From positions 434,001 to 498,000 of the forward strand of contig CAWCQQ010000006.1 in the NCBI GenBank assembly GCA_963797675.1: a stretch of DNA of 64,000 nt, read 5' to 3'. The DNA comes from DASQPR01 sp963797675 (GTDB lineage: Bacteria > Actinomycetota > Actinomycetes > Mycobacteriales > Micromonosporaceae). Shown piece by piece: positions 1 through 8,996 of the stretch; the stretch's first letter is position 1, and every line of letters begins with the position of its first letter. The translations under genes were made by a program, and so were the position numbers. The notes under the pieces are model-generated. The model searched no databases. It was not told the DNA's origin and saw only the letters and a list, made by a program, of their open reading frames with translations.

Positions 1-88
1 CGCGGTCACCGAAGCGCTTGGTCAAGTGGTCAACGGTCAGCGCCGACGATCGATCCGAACCCACGGCGTTCACCGTACGCCTCGACAT
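1..88 (-). CDS. ABC transporter ATP-binding protein, N-terminal fragment
   Basis: A partial gene enters from the left edge on the minus strand. Reading from an ATG at 88 gives about 29 residues ending in ALTVDHLTKRFGDR. This is the usual first beta strand and the aromatic A-loop region (xxLTKRFGDxxAV) of an ABC ATPase. The Walker A motif would lie beyond the window edge, so the transporter class cannot be told. It is divergent from the propeller gene that starts near 209, leaving about 120 bp for both promoters. The start is uncertain because several in-frame GTG codons follow the ATG. Confidence 0.55.
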   Translation of the reverse strand, partial: MSRRTVNAVGSDRSSALTVDHLTKRFGDR

Positions 89-208
89 AGCGTCGCGGTC
101 GCCGATGGTGACCGGCGCACATCATCGAACCGGCGGTGCACCGGACGCGAGGGTCGCGCCCACCCTTGCATTTCTTGGCGACCCGGCAAACCGTCCTATG
201 CTCGAATT

Positions 209-1558
209 GTGGTGCTGATCGATCTGGGCGAGATCCCGGCCGCCGTACCGGCCGACCGGCCGCCGACGCTTGATGCGACGTCGCGCCCGCGCCACAGTTA
301 CCGCGGTCGGCGGCTCGCCGTGATCGCCCTGGCAACGGCGTTCGCGGTATCGGCGTCCGGCGTTGCGGTCGGCCGAACACTGCCGGTCGTCCGGATCCCG
401 GTCGGCGCCAACGCCCGCCTGATGGTCGTCGGCGCGACCGCGGTGGTCTCCGACCAGCGAGCCGGTACGAACGAAATCGCCGCCTACGACCTGACCTCGG
501 GCCGGCCGCTCTGGCAGTCGCCGCTCGGTGGCACCGCGCGCAACGCACAGATGTTCGCCGTATCGTCGACGGCCGTCGTGGAGACCGCCCACGACGTCGG
601 ATACGACCTGGTCGAAGGATTTTCGCTGGCAACCGGCGTACGGCGATGGACGATGCCGGCGCTCATGGTCACGCCGATCCCGATCGGCCTTCTCGTCTAC
701 CGAGCCGCCGGCGCCGCCGGGCCCGACCCGAATGCGATCGACGTCTCACTGATAGACCCGGTCACCGGCGATACCCGATGGCGTACCGCGATCGGCACGG
801 GCTGCGACGTCGGTCTCGCGACGGACGCCTCGCTGACGATGGCCAGTGGCCTGGTAGAGGTGTGCCCGGACACGCAGGAGATCGTGGCGATCGACCTGAC
901 CACCGGAGCGGTACGCGCTCGGATCCACCCGGACGTCCTCGGTCCGGCCGGAACCCATCACGGCTACCGGACCGACCTCGACCACGGCACCCCGGGGCTG
1001 AGCATCGCCTACGTGGGCGACGTCGCGATCCTCGCGGTGCCGCGCCGCTACCCGAGCCGGTCGCTGTCGGCGTTTCGTACCAGCGATCTGCAGCCGCTGT
1101 GGCAAGGGCTCCAAGTGGCCAGCGGCGACGCGCTCACGACATGCGGTACCGATATTTGTATCGCGGCCGGATCCGGTGGGGCCATCGCCATCGACCCGGC
1201 GACCGGACACACCGTTACGGCGCCGCCCGCGGCGGTGGGCGACCTCGCCGCCGCCGGTTCCCGGCCGCTGCCCGGCGTGACCACCACGCTCGTGATCGTG
1301 GCGCCCGGGCAGGAGACGGTGGCGACCCCCGCCATCGCCTCGGTCGACTACCGAATCCCGGAGGCGGCCGGCCAATCCGAGGCGGTCCGCCCACTGGCCA
1401 CCGGCGACACGTGGATCGCCCTCAACGGCGAGGAAGCAATCCGACCGGTGCAGCTCCTGCACGGCGTCGCCGACTCGTCGTGCACGGTCATCACGTCCTA
1501 TGTGGCCTGCACGACAGGCGTGAACACGGTCACCGTATGGACGCTCAGAACAGGTTGA
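209..1558 (+). CDS. Membrane-anchored PQQ-type beta-propeller protein
   Basis: About 449 residues. A short cytoplasmic N-terminus is followed by one hydrophobic segment (RLAVIALATAFAVSASGVAVG, residues about 35-55), and the rest should lie outside the membrane. The body contains repeated strands of the PQQ/BamB type: (A)YDLTSGRPLWQSPL, GFSLATGVRRWTM, LIDPVTGDTRWRT, AIDLTTGAVRARI and AIDPATGHTV. The gene was started at GTG 209 (or 212) because this places the TM segment at the usual depth; in-frame codons upstream give a basic, low-complexity extension. The 3' end overlaps the convergent next gene by 14 bp. Substrate and role are unknown; no dehydrogenase cofactor residues are evident, so a scaffold or sensor role is as likely as catalysis. 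Confidence 0.75.
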   Translation: MVLIDLGEIPAAVPADRPPTLDATSRPRHSYRGRRLAVIALATAFAVSASGVAVGRTLPVVRIPVGANARLMVVGATAVVSDQRAGTNEIAAYDLTSGRPLWQSPLGGTARNAQMFAVSSTAVVETAHDVGYDLVEGFSLATGVRRWTMPALMVTPIPIGLLVYRAAGAAGPDPNAIDVSLIDPVTGDTRWRTAIGTGCDVGLATDASLTMASGLVEVCPDTQEIVAIDLTTGAVRARIHPDVLGPAGTHHGYRTDLDHGTPGLSIAYVGDVAILAVPRRYPSRSLSAFRTSDLQPLWQGLQVASGDALTTCGTDICIAAGSGGAIAIDPATGHTVTAPPAAVGDLAAAGSRPLPGVTTTLVIVAPGQETVATPAIASVDYRIPEAAGQSEAVRPLATGDTWIALNGEEAIRPVQLLHGVADSSCTVITSYVACTTGVNTVTVWTLRTG

Positions 1559-2486
1559 AGTATGCGCGGACCGCGGTGCCCTTCGCCGACGTGTAGATGC
1601 GGACCAAATCACTCTGACGATGAACGAGCGCCAGCCCGCGCCCGGACACCGCGATCGGGTCGACCAGCCGGCGGCCGGCCAGCGGATCGGTGATATAGCC
1701 GGCGTCGGACACCTCGAACACCGCACGCAAGCTATCCGTCCACGCGGCCAGCTGGCCGTATCCGCCGCCGTGCGTGACCGTGTTGCTGACCAGCTCGTCG
1801 ACGGCCAGCACGGCGTCCGCGATCCGGTCGACGGTCAGGCCGACCGCCAGCGCGAATGACGCGGTGAACCGGCGTGAGTCACCCGGATCGGTCGGATAGA
1901 TCGACGTCACCATCGCCGACACCGGGATGGGCGGCAACGGCCGATTCCACGATTCTGCCGCCTGTACGTCGTACTCGATGCTGTCGCGGCGCTCGGTGTC
2001 GGTCCACAGTGTCGGGTGTGTCCGCAACGCATCGTCCAGGACCCGGGTGTCTAGTTCGCTCACGTTGTACGGGCAGAGAATCGTCGCGTTCATGCCTTCG
2101 AACGCGGTGTTGATCAGCGCTTCGTGCAGGACACAGGCAGGGTATTCGGTCGCATCGCGAGAGCCCCAGATCGGCTCGCCGACGATCCGGACCCGCTGCC
2201 CCCGGTGCTTCTGCGCGAAGTCGAGGAGGACGTCGCCGATGATCCGGCCCGGATTGCGCCCGGCCACCGTTATGTCGTGCATCTCGATCGCATCGGCTTC
2301 GCGGCCCAGCGCCATCCGCAGCAGGGACAGGTTCGTCGGCGGTACGGCCACCATCACCGGCTCGCGGCAGGCAAGTCCGGTCATCACGTACCGCATGACG
2401 GTCGAGAGGAAGTCGCGCTGACTGCGATAGAACAGAGCAGGATGTTCGAACCGTGGCACCGGCTCAGCCATCGGAACGGAAGTCAT
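1545..2486 (-). CDS. MEDS-domain anti-sigma-factor-like ATPase (HATPase_c)
   Basis: About 313 residues in two parts. Residues 15-170 match the MEDS (DcmR sensory) domain seen in actinomycete stress regulators (HPALFYRSQRDFLSTVMRYV, EPVMVAVPPTNLSLLR, YPACVLHEALINTAF). Residues 195-313 form an RsbW-like histidine-kinase-type ATPase, with the N-box in LAVDELVSNTVTHGGG, a D-x-G segment (VSDAGYITDP) and a glycine lid (GRGLALVHRQSD). There is no phospho-accepting histidine, so it probably acts as an anti-sigma or serine-kinase-type switch protein. ATG 2486 was preferred over GTG 2495, because the AAAGG upstream sits only 2 nt from the GTG. No partner sigma factor or STAS protein is adjacent. Confidence 0.8.
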   Translation of the reverse strand: MTSVPMAEPVPRFEHPALFYRSQRDFLSTVMRYVMTGLACREPVMVAVPPTNLSLLRMALGREADAIEMHDITVAGRNPGRIIGDVLLDFAQKHRGQRVRIVGEPIWGSRDATEYPACVLHEALINTAFEGMNATILCPYNVSELDTRVLDDALRTHPTLWTDTERRDSIEYDVQAAESWNRPLPPIPVSAMVTSIYPTDPGDSRRFTASFALAVGLTVDRIADAVLAVDELVSNTVTHGGGYGQLAAWTDSLRAVFEVSDAGYITDPLAGRRLVDPIAVSGRGLALVHRQSDLVRIYTSAKGTAVRAYFNLF

Positions 2487-2681
2487 TGCGGGCACAACCT
2501 TTGCGGGTTGTCGAAGTCATGACGCCGGAGCAGTCCCGGCGGATTCGAGTTGCAGGTAGGGCATGCGCGGTTAACGCTAATGCGAGATACGGCGCTTCAC
2601 ATTGATTGGTTCATATGTGAACGGCGATACGACCCGTCATTCACTCTTTCGTGTCTGGCTGGGCGCGGCGTCGCATTTCGG

Positions 2682-4271
2682 CTAGAGCGCAACGCGTTTC
2701 GGACGGATCGCGCGGCCCGGCGTTGCCGGCGTCCGCGTTCCGCCGTCGATCACCAGATCACCGTTGACCATCACGTAGGGGATGCCCAGCGGCGACCGTC
2801 GTGGCTCCTCGAACGTGGCCCGGTCGACGATCGTCGCGGGATCGAAGACCACTAGGTCGGCGGCGATCCCGCGGGCAATCGTGCCGCGGTCGGTCAGGCC
2901 GAGGCGGCGGGCGGCCCGGCCGGTCATCTTCGCGACGCACTCCTCCAACGTGAGCAGGTGCTCCTCGCGGACGTACCGGGCGAGGAACCGCGGGAACGTG
3001 CCCCACCCGCGCGGATGCGGACGCTCGCCGGTCAGCAGGCCGTCGCTGCCGACGAGGTGCGCCGGGTGGCGCAGGATCGTGCGTACGTTCGCCTCGTCGC
3101 CGACGTGCATCAGGCACGACGTACCGAGGTCGTCGGCGAGCAGCAGGTCGAAGCAGAAGTCGGCGGGATCCTGCCCGTTGGCGACGGCCGCTTCGGCCAC
3201 GGAAAGCCCGACGATTCCGCGGAGCTGCGCGTGCCGGACGCCGCTGATCTGGATCGAACCCCAGTCGATCGGTACGCCATGGCAGCCGTCCGAGCCGGTG
3301 ACCTCGATATCCGCCGCGATCCGGAGGCGGCCGGCCGGATCGCGGAGCCGTGCGGTCAACGCGTCCGCGCCGCCGGCCGCCGCCCAGCTCGGCAACAATG
3401 CGACGAGCGTGGTCGCACCCGGCAGGTACGGGTAGCTGTCCATCGTCACATCGACGCCGCGTGCCGTGGCCGCATCGATCAACTCGATCAGCGCGGGTGC
3501 ACGACCGGCATTGAGCGGGAAGTTCATCGTCGCGTGCGTCAGATGTACCGGGCATCCGGACGCCTCGGCCACGGCGATCATCTCCGCATAGGCGTCCAGT
3601 GCACCAGCGCCGTAGCTACGGTGATGCGGGCTGTAGTAGCCGCCGAAGCGTGCCACGACGCGGCACAGGTCGATCAGTTCGGCGGTGTCGGCGTACATGC
3701 CGGGGACGTAGGTCAGGCCGCTCGACATGCCGACCGCGCCCTGCGTCATCGCCTCGCCCAGCGCTCGGCACATGGCCGACAGCTCCGCCGAGGTGGCTGG
3801 TCGATCGTCGTTGCCGACGTACATCATCCGCAGCGTGCCCTGCGGCACGAGGTAGGCGACGTTGACCGCGGTGCCGCGATCGATGCGGTCCAGATAGCCG
3901 CCGACCGTGGTCCAGTCCCAGGCGAACCCGTCCGGGTCGCCGTTCCACCCGGCCAGCTGTCGTCGCAGCTGGCGCAGTGTCGGCTCGTCGTTGGGTGCGT
4001 AGCTCAGCCCGTCCTGGCCGAGCACCTCGAGCGTGACACCCTGCGCGGTCTTGGCGAGATGCTGTTCGTCGGTGAGCACGGCGAGGTCGGAATGGGCGTG
4101 CATGTCGATGAAGCCCGGACTGACCACGAGCCCGCGTGCGTCGATGACGCGATCCGCGTCCGGAGCCTCGCCGATCGCCACGATCCGGCCGTCGTGTACG
4201 GCCACGTCGGCGCGATAGCGCGGCGCACCGGTGCCGTCCACGACGTCACCACCTCGAAAGACCGTGACCAT
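2682..4271 (-). CDS. N-acyl-D-amino-acid deacylase family amidohydrolase
   Basis: 529 residues. It is an amidohydrolase-superfamily TIM-barrel enzyme of the D-aminoacylase type. The N-terminal beta-sandwich strand (MVTVFRGGDVVDGTGAP) is followed by the metal motif FIDMHAHSDLAVL. Further ligand candidates are HLTHATMNFP and the late aspartate in HPAHLVGSDG. In classical D-aminoacylases a cysteine metal ligand lies in the motif GNCG; here the same place reads LGQDGLSYAP, so that cysteine is absent. The start at 4271 overlaps the stop of the upstream gene (TGATG), indicating translational coupling. With that neighbour it should release and then degrade D-amino acids. The substrate is not predictable. 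Confidence 0.85.
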   Translation of the reverse strand: MVTVFRGGDVVDGTGAPRYRADVAVHDGRIVAIGEAPDADRVIDARGLVVSPGFIDMHAHSDLAVLTDEQHLAKTAQGVTLEVLGQDGLSYAPNDEPTLRQLRRQLAGWNGDPDGFAWDWTTVGGYLDRIDRGTAVNVAYLVPQGTLRMMYVGNDDRPATSAELSAMCRALGEAMTQGAVGMSSGLTYVPGMYADTAELIDLCRVVARFGGYYSPHHRSYGAGALDAYAEMIAVAEASGCPVHLTHATMNFPLNAGRAPALIELIDAATARGVDVTMDSYPYLPGATTLVALLPSWAAAGGADALTARLRDPAGRLRIAADIEVTGSDGCHGVPIDWGSIQISGVRHAQLRGIVGLSVAEAAVANGQDPADFCFDLLLADDLGTSCLMHVGDEANVRTILRHPAHLVGSDGLLTGERPHPRGWGTFPRFLARYVREEHLLTLEECVAKMTGRAARRLGLTDRGTIARGIAADLVVFDPATIVDRATFEEPRRSPLGIPYVMVNGDLVIDGGTRTPATPGRAIRPKRVAL

Positions 4272-5545
4272 CAGAAAAAGGTACGGATCACGTCGACCAC
4301 ATGGTCGTCCCGGACAACCGGGATGAGCTGCCACTTGTCGAACGCCGTACACGGGTGGGAGATGCCACAGGCGACAACGTCACCGATGTGCAGCGACGTC
4401 TCGGCGCCGAAGGACAGGAATGCGTGCTGATCGGCGAGCGCGGTGATCGTGGCACCGATGAGCGGCTCGATCGAGCGATCGGCCCGCCGTACGGTGTACG
4501 GCTCGGGCAGGCCGAGATCCATCGGTGCGTCGCGTTTACCGAAATCCAGCAGGGCGAGCCCGGCTTCGGGCAGCGACAGCACCCGGCCGTGGATGCGCAG
4601 TGCCGGCCGGAAGCCGGCCGCGCCGGAGGGTGTCAGCCGGCGGTAGTGACCGTCGTCGTGGCTGATGTAGGCGCCGCTGCGCAGCACCGTCCGGACCGGC
4701 GCCGAGGTCGCCCAGGTGCCGTCGAACGCCGCGACGACCTCGTCGAAGTACGCGCTGCCGCCGGCGGTCGCGATGATCTCGTCGGTCTCGGCGAACAGGC
4801 CGGCCGTGTCGAGACGCAGGATCAGGTCACGGACCGACTGGAGGTAGCCCCGGATGACCGCCAGCGACTCGTGCGACTTGTCCGGTGCGAGCGCGCCTTC
4901 GAATCCGCCGGCGCCGACGAGCCGCAGCCGATCGGCCGCCCGGACCGCCGTCGCGACGGTCTCCGCGGTGTCGAGGTCCCGGCAGCCGGTACGCGCGCCG
5001 GGTCGGCCGAGATCGATGATGACGTCGACCGGCCGCGGCGCACCGGCCGTGGCCAGCGCGTCCTGCATGATCTGTACGCCGTCTGTCGAGTCGGCGAACA
5101 CGAGCAGCCGGAAGCCGGGGGAGCGGCGCAGCTCGGAGGCGACCCATGCGAGCGCATCGGGGTCGACGAGCTGGTTCGCGAGGAGGACCGTCTCGACACC
5201 GTACGCCCGGTATGCCCGTACATGGGCGATGGTTGCCGCTGTGACGCCCCACGCACCCGCAGCGAGCTGCCGCGCGAACAACTGCGGAGCCATCGTGGTC
5301 TTGCCGTGCGGTGCGAGCGCGATGCCGCGGTCCCGGCAGTAGGCGGCCATGGTCGTGATGTTGTGGTCGAGCGCGTACGCGTCCAGGACCAGCAGCGGCG
5401 TGCCGAACTCGGCCGGCGAGGGCCGTTCGGCGATCAGCTCGGCGATCGTCCGGCCGTCGAATCGTGCTGGGAAGCCCTTGTACCGCCAGTCGATGCGGTC
5501 GTTGGCCAGTCTCGCCAGTGCAGCGCTGTCCACGCGTCTCCCCAC
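4271..5545 (-). CDS. D-serine dehydratase-like PLP enzyme (fold type III)
   Basis: 424 residues. It has an alanine-racemase-like N-terminal barrel with the PLP lysine in LAPHGKTTMAPQ (near residue 80) and a C-terminal D-serine-dehydratase-like domain. That domain ends in GISHPCTAFDKWQLIPVV, whose His and Cys are the expected zinc ligands of eukaryotic-type D-serine dehydratase and D-threonine aldolase. The likely reaction is zinc- and PLP-dependent deamination or retro-aldol cleavage of a D-hydroxy-amino acid. It is the first gene of a two-gene operon with the deacylase and is divergent from a RidA gene 82 bp away. RidA hydrolyses the enamine product of such dehydratases, which supports the dehydratase reading. 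Confidence 0.85.
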   Translation of the reverse strand: MGRRVDSAALARLANDRIDWRYKGFPARFDGRTIAELIAERPSPAEFGTPLLVLDAYALDHNITTMAAYCRDRGIALAPHGKTTMAPQLFARQLAAGAWGVTAATIAHVRAYRAYGVETVLLANQLVDPDALAWVASELRRSPGFRLLVFADSTDGVQIMQDALATAGAPRPVDVIIDLGRPGARTGCRDLDTAETVATAVRAADRLRLVGAGGFEGALAPDKSHESLAVIRGYLQSVRDLILRLDTAGLFAETDEIIATAGGSAYFDEVVAAFDGTWATSAPVRTVLRSGAYISHDDGHYRRLTPSGAAGFRPALRIHGRVLSLPEAGLALLDFGKRDAPMDLGLPEPYTVRRADRSIEPLIGATITALADQHAFLSFGAETSLHIGDVVACGISHPCTAFDKWQLIPVVRDDHVVDVIRTFF

Positions 5546-5627
5546 GATAATGTCGTCCGGTCTCGCACCATATGCTGCCTGAGCTGGACATCGCAGCCAG
5601 CCCCGGGCCTGCCTACGAGGAGATCAC

Positions 5628-6011
5628 ATGCCGAAGACCGCGATCGTCACGACGGATGCACCGTCGCCTGTCGCCTCCTACTCGCAGGCTGTCCTCAAGG
5701 GCAACATCCTGCAGGTCGCCGGCCAGGGGCCGGCGGATCCGGAGACCGGTCAGTTCGCCGGAAAGACGATTACCGCACAGACCCGCCAGGTGATGCGCAA
5801 CATCCAGGCGATTCTGGAGGCGGCCGGTGCAACGTTCGACGACGTGATGATGATGCGCGTCTACCTCACCGACACGTCGCACTTCGCGGAGATGAACGAG
5901 GTCTACAGCACGTTTGTGAAGGCGCCGTTCCCCGCTCGGACCACCGTGTTCGTCACGCTTCCCCCGGGCATGCTGGTGGAGATCGACGCGCTGGCCGTAC
6001 TCGGCGACTGA
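5628..6011 (+). CDS. ridA: RidA family reactive enamine/imine deaminase
   Basis: 127 residues, the normal size of the YjgF/YER057c/UK114 trimer. Recognisable blocks are PSPVASYSQAVLKGNILQVAG, QTRQVMRNIQAILEAAG, DDVMMMRVYLTD and FPARTTVFVTLPPGMLVEIDALAVL. The arginine in PARTTV and the acidic residue in VEIDA match the carboxylate-binding and water-activating positions of active RidA. The Shine-Dalgarno GAGGAG precedes the ATG. It lies divergent from the PLP dehydratase/deacylase operon, consistent with removing 2-aminoacrylate made there. The symbol is by family; the exact Rid subfamily was not resolved. Confidence 0.9.
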   Translation: MPKTAIVTTDAPSPVASYSQAVLKGNILQVAGQGPADPETGQFAGKTITAQTRQVMRNIQAILEAAGATFDDVMMMRVYLTDTSHFAEMNEVYSTFVKAPFPARTTVFVTLPPGMLVEIDALAVLGD

Positions 6012-6062
6012 CGCCCCGGCGCCGTGGCCGCTGATCGTCGATGGTGATGGCAGAATCGGTTC

Positions 6063-7079
6063 GTGCCGACCATCCTCGCCGATCTCGGCGTGTCCCTGCC
6101 GGTCATCGCGGCGCCGATGGCTGGCGGCCCGAGTACGCCGGAGTTCGTCGTTGCGGCAGCACATGCGGGCAGCCTCGGCCAGCTTGCCGGCGGATACAAG
6201 ACGCCGCAGGCACTGGCCGATCAGATCGCGGCGGTCCGCGCCGCGTCGGTGCCGTTCGGGGTGAACCTGTTCGTACCGAATCCGGTCCCGGTCGAGCCGG
6301 CCGCATTGCGGCGCTATGCCGACGCCCTCCAGGTCGAGGCGGACGTCTACGGCCTGCGACTCGACGCCGATCCGATCGAGGACGACGACTTCTGGCCGGA
6401 CAAGATCGATCTGCTGCTCGCGGCGAACATACCGCTGGTAAGCTTCACGTTCGGACTACCGTCGGCGGCCGTGCTGGCTCGTTTCCGCACCGCGGGCACG
6501 GTTGTCGTCCAGACCGTGACGTCGCTCGACGAGGCGCGTGCGGCCGCCGAGGCAGGCGTCGACGCCCTGGCCGTACAGGCCACCGCGGCCGGCGGGCACT
6601 CCGGCACGTGGACCCCTGACCGCCTGGTGCCGCCGATTCCGATCGCCGATCTCGTCGGCCGGATTCGTGCCTCGGTCGCGCCGCCGGTGATCGCCGCCGG
6701 CGGCCTAGCGACGGCCGCGGACATCGCCCAGGCGCTGGCCGCGGGCGCATCCGTCGCGATGGTCGGCACGGTCCTGCTGCGCACGGACGAGAGCGGCGCG
6801 TCGGCAACGCACCGCGACGCCCTCGCGGCCGGCACGACGACCGTCGTCACTCGCGCTTTCACCGGCCGTCCCGCTCGCGCGCTGCGCAATACCTTCATTG
6901 ACCGGTACGACCAGCTCGCCCCCTCGGGGTATCCGGCCGTCCACCATCTGACCAGCGCACTTCGCAAAGCGGCCGCCGCGGCCGGAGACCCGCAACGGCT
7001 GCACCTGTGGGCCGGTACCGGATTCCGCCACGCCACCGTCGAGCCCCTGGACACCGCGCTCACTCGCATCGCGCCGTAG
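6063..7079 (+). CDS. Nitronate monooxygenase family flavoprotein
   Basis: 338 residues with a GTG start. It is an FMN-binding TIM barrel of the NMO/2-nitropropane dioxygenase family. Seen motifs are PVIAAPMAGGPSTPEFV at the N-terminus, GVNLFVPNP, VDALAVQATAAGGHSGTW with the probable catalytic histidine in AGGHSG, PVIAAGGLATAADIAQALAAGASVAMVGT for the FMN phosphate site, and TRAFTGRPARAL. It would oxidise alkyl nitronates such as propionate 3-nitronate, a role known for class I enzymes. It starts 51 bp after ridA on the same strand and could be cotranscribed. Confidence 0.88.
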   Translation: MPTILADLGVSLPVIAAPMAGGPSTPEFVVAAAHAGSLGQLAGGYKTPQALADQIAAVRAASVPFGVNLFVPNPVPVEPAALRRYADALQVEADVYGLRLDADPIEDDDFWPDKIDLLLAANIPLVSFTFGLPSAAVLARFRTAGTVVVQTVTSLDEARAAAEAGVDALAVQATAAGGHSGTWTPDRLVPPIPIADLVGRIRASVAPPVIAAGGLATAADIAQALAAGASVAMVGTVLLRTDESGASATHRDALAAGTTTVVTRAFTGRPARALRNTFIDRYDQLAPSGYPAVHHLTSALRKAAAAAGDPQRLHLWAGTGFRHATVEPLDTALTRIAP

Positions 7080-7146
7080 ATCGCGGGTCACCGTACGTTC
7101 CACGTCGTCAAGCGCCTCGGCCAGGCGATGACCGCGACGGGCAGCC

Positions 7147-7857
7147 TCATGCCAGCAGCCGCGACGGCAGATCCGCGATGGACTCCAGGCGTTGATCGGC
7201 CGGGATGTCGTACGCGTGCGTCGGGTCGATCAAGTAGGCGCGGATCCCGGCCGCCTCCGGGCCGGCGAAGTCCGCGTCGTAGGTATCGCCGACGAAGACC
7301 GCCCGCGCCGCATCGATCCCGAGTCGCCCGAGCGCCTCGGTGTAGATCGCCGGATGCGGCTTGCGCCAACCGAACTCGACCGAGGTCAGCACCGCATCGA
7401 AGTACCCGCCGACGTCCATGGACGCGATATGCGCCGGAACGAGTTCGGCCTCATGGGTGTTGGACACCACCGCAAGGCGGAAGTGTCCGGCGAGCTCGCC
7501 CAGGATGGCGGGCGTGTCCGGGCGATAGCGGACGCCGTCGTTCCACTGCCGGGTGTACGTGGTCGCGAGCGTCCGCGCCTCGCCGGGCGTCGGATCCCGA
7601 TCGAGTACGTCGCTGAGGTACGACCGGCTCAGCTGATCCATCGAGAACTCCCGGTGATCGCTGGACGCTCGGGACTCGAATACCCGGTACGCGGCGTCCC
7701 ATCCGGCGATGAAGCCGCGCTCGTCGATGCCGCCACCGTACGAGCGAATCAGTGCGGCACAGTCGCCGGCCGCTGATGCGCCGTCCAGAGCGGACGAATA
7801 GTCGACGAGCGTGCCGAAGAAGTCGAACAGGACGTGGGTGGTCCGACCAGACGTCAT
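7147..7857 (-). CDS. HAD family hydrolase
   Basis: 236 residues. It is a haloacid-dehalogenase-superfamily phosphatase with a helical cap. Motif I is VLFDFFGTLVDY near the N-terminus, motif II is AVVSNTHEAE, the motif III lysine is in GWRKPHPAIY, and motif IV is FVGDTYDADFAGPEAAG. The second aspartate of motif I (DxD) is replaced by Phe (DFFGT), as in several dehalogenase- and pyrimidine-nucleotidase-like HADs. Substrate is unknown. The start at 7857 was chosen because upstream residues are unrelated to the family. It converges with the nitronate monooxygenase gene. Confidence 0.85.
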   Translation of the reverse strand: MTSGRTTHVLFDFFGTLVDYSSALDGASAAGDCAALIRSYGGGIDERGFIAGWDAAYRVFESRASSDHREFSMDQLSRSYLSDVLDRDPTPGEARTLATTYTRQWNDGVRYRPDTPAILGELAGHFRLAVVSNTHEAELVPAHIASMDVGGYFDAVLTSVEFGWRKPHPAIYTEALGRLGIDAARAVFVGDTYDADFAGPEAAGIRAYLIDPTHAYDIPADQRLESIADLPSRLLA

Positions 7858-8058
7858 GGCAGATATGGTGCCAGTCCCAAACGGGGTGCTCAGGCCGGGT
7901 GTACGCCGCGTCCTGCACATGGTTGGTCGAGCGGCGACGGCTCCACCGATCGGTTGAGCCGCTCAGCCGGTCGGCGGGCTCCGGAGATCAGCCCCGGACC
8001 CCGGGAAACCCGCGCGACGGTCGATGCGCCGGCGGCGTGCCACGGCGAGGCTGGACGC

Positions 8059-8991
8059 ATGGCAACAGTGATCGAAGTGCAGAACCTGCACAAGGCGTAC
8101 GGAGACACGGTGGCCGTCGATGACGTGTCGTTCACCGTTGCGGACGGCGAGATCTTCGGAATCCTCGGCCCGAACGGCGCGGGGAAGACCACGACGGTCG
8201 AATGCATCGAGGGCGTACGGGCGGCCGACCGCGGCACGATCAGCGTGCTCGGCCTCGACCCGCGACGCGACCGCGCCGAGCTGACCCAGCGCCTCGGCGT
8301 GCAGCTCCAGGACGGCCAGTTGCCCGAACGCCTTCTCGTCGGCGAGGCGCTGGACCTCTACAGCTCGTTCTACCGGACGCCGGCGGACTGGCGTTCGCTC
8401 ATGGACGCGCTCGGGCTGGCGGACAAACGGACGACCCGGTTCGGGAAACTCTCCGGCGGCCAGAAGCAGCGGCTGTCCATCGCGCTCGCGCTCGTCGGGA
8501 GCCCGCAGATCGCGGTCCTCGATGAGTTGACGACCGGGTTGGATCCGCAGGCTCGGCGCGACACCTGGGATCTGATCCAGACCGTACGCGCCCGGGGCGT
8601 CACAATCGTGCTGGTCACGCACTTCATGGAAGAGGCCGAACGGCTCTGTGACCGGGTGGCGGTGATCGATGCGGGCCGCGTCGTCGCCGTGGACACACCG
8701 GTCGGGCTGACAGAGCGGGTCCAGGTCGGGCAGCGCATCCAGTTCCGGCCGTCCGGCCCGCTCGACGATGCGCTGCTCACCACGCTGCCGGATGTCACGC
8801 GCGTCGCTCGGTCCGGCGGCACCGTGATCGTCACCGGCAACACCAACGCGTTGAACGCGGTCACGTCCGTTCTGGCACGCCACCAGATCGTGGCCCAGCA
8901 ACTCCGTGTCGAGCAGGCCAGCCTGGAGGACGCGTTCGTCGCGCTGACCGGTCGCCGCGGGACCACCGGAATCGAAGAGATCAAGAGGTAG
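8059..8991 (+). CDS. ABC-2 type exporter, ATP-binding subunit
   Basis: 310 residues. The full nucleotide-binding domain is present: Walker A GPNGAGKTT (about residues 37-45), signature LSGGQKQR, Walker B and D-loop in IAVLDELTTGLDPQARRD, and the switch histidine in VTHFMEEAERL. The C-terminal extension is typical of drug-resistance DrrA/CcmA-like exporters. The start was placed at ATG 8059 behind GGCGAGG. It is followed after 5 bp by its permease and then a histidine kinase, the common actinomycete arrangement for efflux of antibiotics or lipids. Substrate is unknown. Confidence 0.92.
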   Translation: MATVIEVQNLHKAYGDTVAVDDVSFTVADGEIFGILGPNGAGKTTTVECIEGVRAADRGTISVLGLDPRRDRAELTQRLGVQLQDGQLPERLLVGEALDLYSSFYRTPADWRSLMDALGLADKRTTRFGKLSGGQKQRLSIALALVGSPQIAVLDELTTGLDPQARRDTWDLIQTVRARGVTIVLVTHFMEEAERLCDRVAVIDAGRVVAVDTPVGLTERVQVGQRIQFRPSGPLDDALLTTLPDVTRVARSGGTVIVTGNTNALNAVTSVLARHQIVAQQLRVEQASLEDAFVALTGRRGTTGIEEIKR

Positions 8992-8996
8992 CAGAT

